A stretch of DNA of 64,000 nt. It comes from Woeseiaceae bacterium. GTDB taxonomy: Bacteria > Pseudomonadota > Gammaproteobacteria > Steroidobacterales > Woeseiaceae. Below the pieces are notes generated by a model that was not told where the DNA came from, did no database searches, and saw only the letters and a list, made by a program, of their open reading frames with translations. Positions 1 to 8,698 of the stretch are shown in pieces. Within the stretch, counting starts at the first letter, position 1. The number at the start of each line of letters is the position of its first letter. Position numbers and translations under genes: made by a program. The stretch spans positions 124,001 through 188,000 of the forward strand of contig JAJFKP010000055.1 in the NCBI GenBank assembly GCA_021773135.1, given 5' to 3'.

Positions 1-1106
1 TGGATCGCCTGCGCCGGCGTCATACCAAATCGAACGGCGCGCGCAAATTGTTTGCCGTTATCCCCGTGCGGGTAAACGCCCGAGTCTGTCGCGAAGACAA
101 CTTTTGCACCCATCTCGACAGCTAGCGTAAAGCTTTGGCGCTGACGAGTTCCTACTTCACGTTCCTTATTAATGTTTTCCTCCGGAACGCCGTTTGCCGC
201 GCCCATCTCAAGCGTGTACTCGGTGTTGTAAATATCAATCGCAAAATAGGTGCCGCGATCAATACCCATTTGAATAGCCTCCCTGTCCAGGAAACTCGCA
301 TGTTCTATCGAGTCGACTCCCGCCGTAATCGCGCGCTTGATGCCCTCATTGCCATGCGCATGTGCCGCCACTTTACGATCGTGCGTGTGCGACTCATCGA
401 CAATCGCCTGCATTTCCTCGAGCGTGTACTGCGTCATGCCGACTTTCGTCCCCTTTGAAAAGACGCCACCTGTTGCGCAAAACTTGGTGAGATCGGCACC
501 ATATTTAACGTTCTTACGTACTTTCTCGCGCACAGCCCAGGGGCCGTCCGCAACTCCGTCACTGCGTTCCTCGAAAGAAGAATTAAGACTATTGTTGTCG
601 CAGTGCCCGCCAGTAATGCCCAGGCTGGGACCGGAAACCGCCATACGTGGGCCGGGTATTTCGCCGGCGTCAATCGCGTTACGCAACGCGATATCTGCGT
701 AGTCTGAAGCGCCGACGTTACGAATGGTTGTAAATCCGGCCATAAGGGTCTTCCTGGCATTGACCACACCGCCGATGGTAGCTCTGTGCGGGGACTGGAA
801 ATACCCGGCAAAAAAGTAGTTGTCCAGGTTGCCAACCACATGAGTATGCATGTCCATTACGCCAGGAAGCACAAATGAAGACGACAAATCGACCACTTCA
901 GCATCAACCGGGATGTCGATGCCTGAATCGCCTACTGCGGTAATCCTGTCATCCTCGACGACGATCACAGCATCTCGACTGACCCTGCCAGTACGGGAAT
1001 CAAACAATGAACCCGCTTTTATATAGGTTGTCTCGGCCAGTGCCGAACTGATCAGCAATGCAGCGACAGCAGCCGCGCCCCCGATACGTCTTATCCAGTT
1101 GTGCAT
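1..1106 (-). CDS. Secreted amidohydrolase (imidazolonepropionase/Xaa-Pro dipeptidase-like), 3' end outside window
   Basis: The visible 368 codons start at an ATG preceded by a good AAGGAG site. They run off the left edge, so the C-terminus is missing. Residues 1-24 form a Sec signal peptide ending SALA. The metal-dependent amidohydrolase ligands are present: HxH at H87/H89 (MDMHTH), a probable bridging lysine K208 in DLTKFCATGG, H249-x-H251, H269 in EHAS, and the catalytic aspartate D341 in FATDSG. The family (COG1228) covers imidazolonepropionase and prolidase-like peptidases that cleave Xaa-Pro-type or N-acyl amino-acid bonds. Export to the periplasm favours peptide or amide scavenging over histidine degradation. 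It is divergent from the broken MFS gene across about 250 nt. The substrate is unknown, but the family call is secure. Confidence 0.88.
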   Translation of the reverse strand, partial: MHNWIRRIGGAAAVAALLISSALAETTYIKAGSLFDSRTGRVSRDAVIVVEDDRITAVGDSGIDIPVDAEVVDLSSSFVLPGVMDMHTHVVGNLDNYFFAGYFQSPHRATIGGVVNARKTLMAGFTTIRNVGASDYADIALRNAIDAGEIPGPRMAVSGPSLGITGGHCDNNSLNSSFEERSDGVADGPWAVREKVRKNVKYGADLTKFCATGGVFSKGTKVGMTQYTLEEMQAIVDESHTHDRKVAAHAHGNEGIKRAITAGVDSIEHASFLDREAIQMGIDRGTYFAIDIYNTEYTLEMGAANGVPEENINKEREVGTRQRQSFTLAVEMGAKVVFATDSGVYPHGDNGKQFARAVRFGMTPAQAI

Positions 1107-1355
1107 TGAAATCTCCTTCGCGTAATGTCGCTCCGCTGGTCACCTTCGCTGTGCGAATCGGGGCAGCGCAACTGTACCAGAATGGTAATGGTTAAGTTTG
1201 CAGTCCGGCTTTCTGCGACTGCAGAGAAGCACAGTCTCGCCGCTAACGGGAACGTTTCGAAGTGACTGTTTCCGTCGTCCCCAACAGTTCTTCAGAGACA
1301 TTCCATCAAATTGCCGGATCGTCGACAATGGCCAATTACTGTGGCGGAATCTCGC

Positions 1356-2603
1356 ATGTTCGATCAACGCTCGGCGATCCTCGCCAGCATCGCCGCAGCC
1401 ATTGTTGGCTGGGCGATATTCATGGGGCTTCCGATACGGGTTGGCGCATTTGTCGACTTTCGTAGCTTCACTGAAGAACAGGTCGGCTACCTCGCTTCGG
1501 CGGACCTTGGAACAGGTCGGCTACCTCGCTTCGGCGGACCTTGGCGGCATGTTTGTCTCATCCATCATTGTCTCAATGAATATTGCGAAGATGGACCGTC
1601 GTTTTTGGGTCACAGCGGGCATTGGTGTAGCGATCGTTGCTGACATCTTTTCTATCTATAGCGACGACTTCTGGTCGATGATGGGGATTCGCCTACTCGC
1701 TGGAACTGGGACCGGATTCTGTTGCAGCATCGCACTGGCAAACCTCGCGGCAACAACTGAAACAGCTCGCAATTTTTCTTTGCTCGTATTCGCATTTGTT
1801 TTCGTCAACTTTCTCGAACTGTATTCACTCGAAGTCATCAGTGATCTTTGGGGGGTCAGCGGCATTTTTGGAACATTTATCAGTATCAACCTGATTTGCC
1901 TGCTGGCGTGGCCATTTTTACCCCGCGGTAAAGTCGCGACCAATAACGCCCTTGGCAGGAGCGAGGTCGAAATGGCGGTGAGGACCGGCACGCCCGCCAT
2001 TGAAGTTCATGGGCAACAACATGCTTATAACCTGGTGTTGCTCGGTTCGCTTTGCCTCGCCACGATTGCCTGTTTTTAGTCATGATTGGCGCATTCTGGG
2101 CGTATTTCGAGCGCGTGGGCGTAACTGCTGGATTTAATGACAATTTCATAGCGGCCGCACTATCCATCACAACCCTTCTTAGCATTGTCAGTTGTTTGGT
2201 TGCGTACAGAATAAGCCGCAAACAGGGCCAGTCCAGGCCACTGTTGGCCGCACCCCTTTTAATTGCAGTGGTGCTCGTATGGTTAGTAACAAACACCGTT
2301 GCGGTTACGTTCGTCGCGGTACTGATCATTTACCAGTTTCTCTGGAACGGTGTTGACATCTTCCAGCCTGGTACACTTTCTAATATTGATAACAGCGGCC
2401 GTCTTTGCGCGCTTGTGCCCGCAGCACAAGGGCTGGGACAGACCATTGGACCATCGCTGGCCGGCTACATGGTCGGACTTGGTTTCGGCTACGACGCGAT
2501 CATGAATCTTTGCGCGGCCGCCGCTATCTGCACCTCGCTTATCTACGCATACGTATATCACGACCTGAAACAGAAGGCGCCGGACCTTGCAGATGCCGGT
2601 TAG
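1356..2603 (+). pseudogene. MFS transporter, broken by a 34-bp tandem duplication and a 1-nt frameshift
   Basis: Three consecutive reading frames together give one major-facilitator protein of about 12 membrane helices. The first, from ATG 1356 (MFDQRSAILA), reads to the end of the first repeat unit at 1510. The second reads from the repeat to a stop in the T5 run near 2076-2080. The third continues to 2603. The 34-nt unit at 1477-1510 is repeated perfectly at 1511-1544. Since 34 is not a multiple of three, it shifts the frame, and removing one unit joins EEQVGYLASADLG to GMFVSS without a break. One extra T in the T5 run would likewise join ATIACF to LVMIGAF. MFS proteins carry small molecules, and the cargo here is not readable. 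Either the gene is dead, or one or both lesions are recent or assembly-derived. Confidence 0.85.
1477..1544. repeat. Perfect 34-bp tandem duplication (2 copies) inside the MFS gene
   Basis: Positions 1477-1510 and 1511-1544 are identical over 34 nt, beginning AACAGGTCGG and ending CGGACCTTGG. The copies abut directly, as expected from replication slippage or unequal crossover. The second copy encodes the same peptide as the first but in a frame shifted by one. The identity of the copies indicates a recent event. Confidence 0.97.
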
Positions 2604-2664
2604 AATATTACTTCGCCAATGATGTCGTTTGATTTAGTGACCATAATGAGAAAGTCGTGTCGAG

Positions 2665-4401
2665 ATGAACCTGGCAGGAAGTGCCACAACCACTGTGGGT
2701 AAAGATCAAATCAGAATTCTGTCGGCGGCTGTCGTGATCAACCAGGTTGCCGCCTGCAGCGACCCCGTAATCGCGGGCGCTGAGCAGGTCTTTATCAATG
2801 GCGCGGTCTACACTGCAGATGAAGAGCGTTCCTGGGCAGAGGCAGTTGCCGTCAGCAACGGCGAGATTGTATTTGTGGGTACCAATCAGTCTGCCGAAGC
2901 ATTGATTGGCGCCAATACAGAGGTCGTAGACCTGGACGGCAAGATGCTCCTGCCGGGATTCCATGACGGGCATGCCCATATCCGCTACGGCGGCGCGGCT
3001 ACCTTGCGTTGCTCACTGCATAGCGAGCAGGATCTCACTGTAATTCGCAGCCTGCTCGTCGACTGTGTCAGCTCGCAAGCTTATGCCAGCGACGAATGGG
3101 TAGTGGGCGGCGGCTGGCCAATTTCCGCGTTTCCGGACGGCAGTCCGTCCTCTGCAATGCTGGACGAGGTATTTACCGATCGACCCGCCTATTTCAGTGA
3201 TGATTTCGGCCACAACGCATGGGTCAGTTCTCGCGCACTGGAAATTGCCGGCATTGATGCGGAGACTCCGGATCCGCCTCAGGGCGTCATCGTTCGCGAT
3301 CTTGAGACAGGACAACCAAACGGCACATTGCGGGATTCCGCAATGGCGCTTGTCGAGAAGTTCATACCGGAAGCGACTTTCGAACAGCGGTACTCAGGAC
3401 TACTCGCTGGCCTCGAGCAAGCGCGAAAATTTGGCATCACTGCATTTAGTGAGCCCGGCGTCAGCGGCGACAATATCGCACTTTATAAGGCTGCGGACGA
3501 TCGTGGCGACCTGACTGCGAGGGTCGTAGCACCGCTGTCACCTTTGGACGAAATTGCCGCCAGGTTCGGCCCTGAGATTTTCGAATTGCTGGCAAAGCGC
3601 GATCAATTCCGGGGAGCCTATCTCAATGTCGATTCCGTTAAGGTCTATATCGATGGCGTCATCGAAACGCGCACGTCAACAATGCTCGAGCCGTACCTCG
3701 ACGGCAGCAATTTTCCGCCGTTCTATGAGCAGGATGAGCTCAACACACTGTACGAAGCATTCGACAAAATGGGGATCCAGATTCATACGCACGCAATCGG
3801 TGATGGTGCGATCCGAATTGCGCTTGACGCCTACGAGCACGCTCTGCTGGTCAACGGCCCCAACGACAATCGTCACCAGATCGTCCATTTGCAGCTCATC
3901 GACAAGGAAGACATACCGCGTTTTGCCGAATTGGATGTCGCTGCCAACTTTCAGTGCTTCTGGTGCTACCCGGACGTGTATGTTGATCTCGCCGTCGACA
4001 TCGTCGGTGCCGATCGTGTGAACCGGTTTTATCCGGTCCGCAGTGTTAAGGACACCGGCGCGCTTCTCGTTGGGGGCAGCGACTGGGACGTGACTTCCTT
4101 AAACCCTCTCGACGCAATTGAAGCCGCCGTCCGTCGGCAAGACCCTTACGCGGACAGCGGCAGAGTCCTGGGAGTCAACCAGGAAATCGACCTGGTTACT
4201 GCTCTGGATATGTACACCCGGAACGCAGCCCGTATCATGCGCCTCGAGGATAAGACGGGCTCTATCGAGGTCGGTAAGCGTGCTGACCTGATCGTTCTCG
4301 ACCGTAACCTGTTCGACATCCCGGTAACCGAAATTAACGAAGCCCAGGTACTGTTGACGATTATGGATGGCGAGACCGTGTACACGGCGGGTAGTGATTA
4401 A
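2665..4401 (+). CDS. YtcJ-type amidohydrolase (Amidohydro_3), probably exported lipoprotein
   Basis: A 578-residue metal-dependent hydrolase of the YtcJ/N-substituted formamide deformylase group. Visible features are HxH at H103/H105 (GFHDGHAH), the SVKVYIDG strand that carries a ligand in this family, the HTHAIGD histidine motif, and the GGSDWDVTSLNPLDAI segment with the catalytic aspartate. Length matches the family (530-600). The N-terminus is odd. A hydrophobic run (residues 18-30) ends in QVAAC31-SDP, which looks like a lipobox, but it sits behind an unusual hydrophilic leader and the ATG at 2665 lacks a strong ribosome site, so the true start may differ. These enzymes act on N-formyl or amide bonds of small molecules. 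The gene is followed after 29 nt by an orphan binding protein, possibly co-transcribed. Confidence 0.85.
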   Translation: MNLAGSATTTVGKDQIRILSAAVVINQVAACSDPVIAGAEQVFINGAVYTADEERSWAEAVAVSNGEIVFVGTNQSAEALIGANTEVVDLDGKMLLPGFHDGHAHIRYGGAATLRCSLHSEQDLTVIRSLLVDCVSSQAYASDEWVVGGGWPISAFPDGSPSSAMLDEVFTDRPAYFSDDFGHNAWVSSRALEIAGIDAETPDPPQGVIVRDLETGQPNGTLRDSAMALVEKFIPEATFEQRYSGLLAGLEQARKFGITAFSEPGVSGDNIALYKAADDRGDLTARVVAPLSPLDEIAARFGPEIFELLAKRDQFRGAYLNVDSVKVYIDGVIETRTSTMLEPYLDGSNFPPFYEQDELNTLYEAFDKMGIQIHTHAIGDGAIRIALDAYEHALLVNGPNDNRHQIVHLQLIDKEDIPRFAELDVAANFQCFWCYPDVYVDLAVDIVGADRVNRFYPVRSVKDTGALLVGGSDWDVTSLNPLDAIEAAVRRQDPYADSGRVLGVNQEIDLVTALDMYTRNAARIMRLEDKTGSIEVGKRADLIVLDRNLFDIPVTEINEAQVLLTIMDGETVYTAGSD

Positions 4402-4430
4402 GCCGCGGCTGCAAAACATGAGGAAAATCT

Positions 4431-5483
4431 TTGACTAATATTCAGCGCCTGGCAATGCTCGCCTGTGTTTCAGCAATTTTGGCAGGTCTCTTATCCTGCA
4501 GTGAGGCTGACCTCAAACCGGTCAAAGTCGAATTGGGCACGCGCTCTATCAGCAAACTGCCATTCGTGATCGCCCTGGATCAGGGTCTATACGAAAAGTA
4601 TGGTCTGGCGATCGACATAAGGCTTCCTCCACCAGCATTCGACGGCGGCATTCACTGGCAGCCGGACCTACTCACTCGAATTGCCCGGCGCATCGAGCGT
4701 GCACGTGGAAGAGACGCATGGGTGCCGGACATCTACATCGATGGCCACACGCCGAATATCGTCAAAAGGATCGACAGGGCCCGCTGGCCGCACCGCATCG
4801 CCATTGCCGGAACCGACTGCCTGGTCAGAACGCATGTCATCGGCGCCAAGCAAATAAAGCGCCTCGATGAACTCAAGGGAAAACGCCTGGGCATATCCTC
4901 GCGGCGTGATACCACGCTAGGGTTTGCTGCGCTGAGCCTGGCGAAACGGATGGGCTGGGATGCGACGCAGGACATCTCTATTAAACTGGAAGGCCGCGAC
5001 GTCGGCGCATTGCGCGAAGGACTCGTCGATGCCATCGTCGCCAATGAAATACGTGGTGCGCAGGCGATGCAGGAAGGCTTCCCGGTTCTCGAGGATATGC
5101 AGAAATGGAACATTGCGGTTGCCGGCAACAGCGTGATGGTCGAAAAAGGCTGGCTGGACAGCGAAGCAAATCGTGACACCGCATTACGCTTCCTGCGGGC
5201 GACGGTCGAGGGCCTGGCCCTTTTTCACAACGATCGGGAACTCGCGCTTGACGTCATGGCGAGGTGGAATGGCATTACCGACAGTGACATTGCCACGCAC
5301 GCCTACCAGCGTGGTCAATGGATGCTGAGAAAACCCTACCCCTGCTACGACGGCATCAAGAACACGTTTGCGATGTACGATTCGAACGAGATGCGCAAAT
5401 GGCAGCCAACCGATTTCTACGACGACAGTTTAATTGGTGAATTGGATCAGAACGGTTTTATTGATTCCTTTTATGATAAATAA
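4431..5483 (+). CDS. Orphan ABC-type substrate-binding lipoprotein (SsuA/NMT1-like)
   Basis: Begins at TTG 4431 behind AGGAAAATC. Signal peptide with lipobox LLSC and cysteine 23, so a periplasmic lipoprotein. The fold reads as a type II periplasmic binding protein of the SsuA/TauA/ThiY group: ISKLPFVIALDQGLYEKYGL near the N-terminus is the typical first strand-helix of the family. The hinge-region element LDELKGKRLGIS and the later GDVGALREGLVDAIVA-type segment also fit. Length 350 is normal. No permease or ATPase gene is nearby, so it either feeds a transporter encoded elsewhere or acts as a sensor or enzyme-like protein. It lies 29 nt after the YtcJ amidohydrolase, so the two may handle the same compound. 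Ligand unknown. Confidence 0.8.
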   Translation: MTNIQRLAMLACVSAILAGLLSCSEADLKPVKVELGTRSISKLPFVIALDQGLYEKYGLAIDIRLPPPAFDGGIHWQPDLLTRIARRIERARGRDAWVPDIYIDGHTPNIVKRIDRARWPHRIAIAGTDCLVRTHVIGAKQIKRLDELKGKRLGISSRRDTTLGFAALSLAKRMGWDATQDISIKLEGRDVGALREGLVDAIVANEIRGAQAMQEGFPVLEDMQKWNIAVAGNSVMVEKGWLDSEANRDTALRFLRATVEGLALFHNDRELALDVMARWNGITDSDIATHAYQRGQWMLRKPYPCYDGIKNTFAMYDSNEMRKWQPTDFYDDSLIGELDQNGFIDSFYDK

Positions 5484-5517
5484 TTATATATTTATCAACA
5501 ATATATAAATTTTTTTT
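5482..5517. terminator. AT-rich hairpin with T8 tract between convergent genes
   Basis: Arms 5482-5492 and 5500-5511 are complementary with one bulge and consist almost entirely of A/T. A T8 run (5510-5517) follows on the plus strand. It lies directly after the stop of the binding-protein gene and before the convergent M13 peptidase gene. The A/T-only stem is weak, so this is a plausible rather than strong intrinsic terminator. Confidence 0.45.
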
Positions 5518-5530
5518 AATGTCGATTTTT

Positions 5531-5553
5531 ACTTCAATGCAAGCCACCGAGCC
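5531..5553. repeat. Intergenic 23-nt element, copy A
   Basis: Matches 30388-30410 at 21 of 23 positions (consensus ACTTsAATGCAAGC followed by mACCGAGCC). Both copies lie in intergenic DNA about 50-60 nt downstream of a plus-strand gene. Function unknown. It could be a degraded repeat family member or a protein-binding site. Confidence 0.5.
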
Positions 5554-5648
5554 GGCATTTTGCGATAGCAGCAACGCGCTTGATTTTGTGTCCGGCATAA
5601 AGAAAAAGGGCGTTCAACTGGCGCCATGCTGCTGCGAGCTATCGTCTG

Positions 5649-7703
5649 CTACCAGATCTTGACGCGTTCATCCGGTGGCAGGTACAGGCTGTCGCCAACT
5701 TGTACGTCAAACGCCTCGTACCACTCCGGCACGTTACGAACCGGGCCATTGGCTCGATATCTGGCCGGCGCATGCGGATCGGTAGCAATTTGCTGGCGCA
5801 AAGCCTCATCGCGAATCTTGCTGCGCCACACTTGTGAAAAGCCAAGGAAAACCCTTTGCACACCGGTGAAGCCATCTATGACGGGCGGCTCTTTGCCGTC
5901 CAAAGACATTTGGTACGCGAGCAGACCGATGGTGATCCCGCCCAAATCGCCGATATTCTCACCCTGCGTGAATTCACCATTCACGTTCAAATCATCAAAT
6001 GGCGCATATGCGTCATACTGTGCGACGAGCGCAGCCGTGCGATTCTCAAACTCAGCCCGGTCAGCATCGGTCCACCAGTTGCGCAGCGCCCCATCCCCGT
6101 CGAATGTACTGCCCTGGTCATCGAATCCGTGACCGATTTCGTGACCGATAACGGCGCCGATAGCACCATAGTTGACCGCATCGTCGGCCGTGAGATCGAA
6201 GAATGGCGGCTGTAGGATTGCAGCGGGAAACACGATCTGGTTTAACGCCGGGCTGTAGTAAGCATTAACTGTCTGCGGCGTCATCCCCCATTCACCTCGA
6301 TCAACCGGACCATCGTGACGGTCGATCTGCCGCTGGTGCTCCGCCAGTGCTGCGCGGCGCAGATTTCCGAACAAATCTCCGGCCTCAATTTCGAGCGCTG
6401 AATAATCCCGCCACTCGTCCGGGTAACCGATTTTCGGTGAAAACTTTGACAGTTTTCTGAGCGCTTCAACCTTGGTTTCCTCGCCCATCCAATCGAGTTC
6501 CTTAATGCTTTTCTCGTAAGCCCTGACCAGGTTGGCCACAAGCATTTCCATGCGTTTCTTGGCCTCCGGAGGAAAGTGCTTGCTTACGTAGACCTTGCCG
6601 ACGACCTCGCCAAGAGAGCCGTTTACCGCGTTGACGCCGCGGCGCCACATGGGTTGCTGCTCCTCCGTGCCTGAAAGCGTCTTGCCATAAAATTCGAAAT
6701 TTTGCTTGTCGAGTTCTTCGTTGAGGACGCTGGCATTTGTGTTGATCAAATTCCAGGTCAGGTACGTTTTCCAGGTCTCCATTTCCGTGTCCTGAATAAT
6801 CTCGTCGAGCGCGCGCAGGTAATCGACCATGTAAAGCACGAGGCTATCGAGGTCACCGACGCCAACCTCTGCCAGCCACACATCCCAGTTAAACGCCGGC
6901 ATTACATCGGTCCAGTTCTCTCTCGCAAAGGTCTGGTAGTTCTGCGCCCTGTTGCGCGCAGCTTCCTTGGTCATGTTCTTCTCAGCCAGGCGAGTCTCGA
7001 ATGCCAGAACAGTTTGCGCAGCGGTCTCACCGTCTGGCAGGCCGACCAGGTCAAACATTTTCTCTATGTGCTCGACATAGGCTGCACGAAGCGCCACGGA
7101 TTTCTCATCTGCAAGCGTGTAGTACTCGCGATCCGGTAATCCGAGCCCTCCTTGGGTGACGATCATCGAGTACTTATCGGCATCGTTCCAGTCGACCAAT
7201 TGGCCAATATCGATCGGCATGCTAACGCCCTGCTTGTTGGCGGCAGCCATGAACACCGCAAGGTCATCGTAATTTTCGATCGCGTTTATTTGCTCCAGGT
7301 GGCCAGCCAAAGGCGTGACGCCCAGGTCATTGCGGGTCTGCATATCCATGAACGATTTGTAGAGATCGCCCACTTTCTGCTCGTCGGAGCCTTTCGCAAA
7401 ATCACCGCTCGCCGCCTCATCAACAATCGCTTTGACGTCTTCCTGGGCTTCATCACGAAGAACAATAAAGCCGCCGTAGTTGGACTTGTCTGCAGGAATT
7501 TCCGTCTCTTTGAGCCAGGTTCCGTTCATGTAGGCAAAAAAGTCGTCACCTGGCCTGACACTGGTGTCCATCGCGTCCAAATCCAGTCCTGAACCAAGGA
7601 CCACAGGGGGCGCCGTCGTCTCTTCAAACACAGGCGGTGCTTCCTGCTGCCCACAGGCAGCCAGTGCCAGCAACGCGGCAGCACTTGTCACGAATTGCTT
7701 CAT
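5649..7703 (-). CDS. M13 family metallopeptidase (neprilysin/PepO-like), lipoprotein
   Basis: A 684-residue zinc endopeptidase. The N-terminus is a lipoprotein signal (LALAAC, Cys17). The order is then the large M13 N-terminal domain, beginning DLDAMDTSVRPGDDFFAYMNGTW, and the C-terminal catalytic domain. The zinc site is intact: HEIGH at H521-H525 and the third ligand E582 in GENIGDLGG, with D586 stabilising. The substrate-binding NAYY motif is present. Members cleave oligopeptides, usually under about 40 residues, on the amino side of hydrophobic residues. Here the protein would be anchored in the envelope facing the periplasm or outside. It is transcribed in the same direction as the aldolase/amidohydrolase pair but 222 nt away, so probably a separate unit. 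The family call is very firm. Confidence 0.95.
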   Translation of the reverse strand: MKQFVTSAAALLALAACGQQEAPPVFEETTAPPVVLGSGLDLDAMDTSVRPGDDFFAYMNGTWLKETEIPADKSNYGGFIVLRDEAQEDVKAIVDEAASGDFAKGSDEQKVGDLYKSFMDMQTRNDLGVTPLAGHLEQINAIENYDDLAVFMAAANKQGVSMPIDIGQLVDWNDADKYSMIVTQGGLGLPDREYYTLADEKSVALRAAYVEHIEKMFDLVGLPDGETAAQTVLAFETRLAEKNMTKEAARNRAQNYQTFARENWTDVMPAFNWDVWLAEVGVGDLDSLVLYMVDYLRALDEIIQDTEMETWKTYLTWNLINTNASVLNEELDKQNFEFYGKTLSGTEEQQPMWRRGVNAVNGSLGEVVGKVYVSKHFPPEAKKRMEMLVANLVRAYEKSIKELDWMGEETKVEALRKLSKFSPKIGYPDEWRDYSALEIEAGDLFGNLRRAALAEHQRQIDRHDGPVDRGEWGMTPQTVNAYYSPALNQIVFPAAILQPPFFDLTADDAVNYGAIGAVIGHEIGHGFDDQGSTFDGDGALRNWWTDADRAEFENRTAALVAQYDAYAPFDDLNVNGEFTQGENIGDLGGITIGLLAYQMSLDGKEPPVIDGFTGVQRVFLGFSQVWRSKIRDEALRQQIATDPHAPARYRANGPVRNVPEWYEAFDVQVGDSLYLPPDERVKIW

Positions 7704-7925
7704 TTGCTTTCTCCTGCCGTGACCAGGATGTACTCGGTCACGCTCGTTTCGTTTGGCATGAGTACGGTTGGCCGGCCATCGTGCATTGCTGACGGCAGCC
7801 GATGCTTAATGGACCGCAACGATACACGTTTGTTTCACCGTCTGCCGCCCCCTCCCGGGCACTGGCACCGACCTGGCCAGGGGTCGAGGGTACGTCACTA
7901 CTGTGACTGCATAACTGATTGACGC

Positions 7926-8675
7926 TTACGTTTTTAGTCCTGCGATGATTTGCCGTGCGCCGCGGGTCACGAAATCGGCATCGGTGCCGGCGCAAATGAG
8001 GCTATAGCCCTGGCTGACTGACGGCATAACGCTTTCAGCCGTGACGCCGAAATAGCCCAATGGCAGGTCACGCTGCTTGCAGGCCTGTGTGACCCTGTCA
8101 ATCGCCGCAATAACCTCGGCGTCTTCAAGTTGGCCGGTCTTGCCCAGGCTGGCGGACAGATCATAGGGTCCGACGAAAATCGCGTCGATGCCCTCCACCT
8201 CTGCAATTGCCTGGATGTTGTTAGCCGCATCGACGTGCTCGGCCTGCAGGACAAGCGCAATCTCACCGTTGGCCCGTTCCAGGTATGCGGAAAAATCCAG
8301 TCCGTAACCCTGCGCGCGGGCAAGGCCGATGCCGCGCTTGCCAAGCGGCGGGTAGCGAGTCCATTTGACTGCATCACGAGCCTGCTTGGCCGTATTAATC
8401 ATTGGCACGATGATGCCGTCCGCGCCTATATCCAGCGCCTTCTTGATGCATGCTTCACTGCAGGTTGGCACGCGCAGAATACAGGCGCAGCGCCCCCCCA
8501 CCGCCTGCAATACGCGCTGCCAATCAACGCTGGACGCCGCGCCATGTTCACCATCGAGAAACAGCCAGTCGAAGCCGCACTTCGATAGCATCTCTGCTAT
8601 CTCGGGTGAGGGTAACGTCAACATCGTACCCAGCAGGAGTTCCCGTTGTTTCAGACGAGTGATGAAATTGTTCAT
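7926..8675 (-). CDS. HpcH/HpaI family aldolase (class II, pyruvate-type)
   Basis: A 249-residue TIM-barrel aldolase/citrate-lyase family protein. The conserved active-site set is visible: H44 in DGEHG, R68 in LRVP, the metal ligand E146 in LQAEH, and metal ligand D172 in GPYDLSASLG. Family members cleave or form 4-hydroxy-2-oxo acids, such as 2,4-dihydroxyhept-2-enedioate or 2-keto-3-deoxy sugar acids, giving pyruvate plus an aldehyde. It lies 23 nt downstream of the secreted amidohydrolase and is very likely co-transcribed. The HpcH name reflects fold only. No homoprotocatechuate genes are nearby, so another hydroxy-oxo acid substrate is more likely. It could process the aldol product of the neighbouring plus-strand catabolic operon, but that is speculation. 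Confidence 0.88.
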   Translation of the reverse strand: MNNFITRLKQRELLLGTMLTLPSPEIAEMLSKCGFDWLFLDGEHGAASSVDWQRVLQAVGGRCACILRVPTCSEACIKKALDIGADGIIVPMINTAKQARDAVKWTRYPPLGKRGIGLARAQGYGLDFSAYLERANGEIALVLQAEHVDAANNIQAIAEVEGIDAIFVGPYDLSASLGKTGQLEDAEVIAAIDRVTQACKQRDLPLGYFGVTAESVMPSVSQGYSLICAGTDADFVTRGARQIIAGLKT

Positions 8676-8698
8676 GAGATTCTCAACAGCCTGGATAT

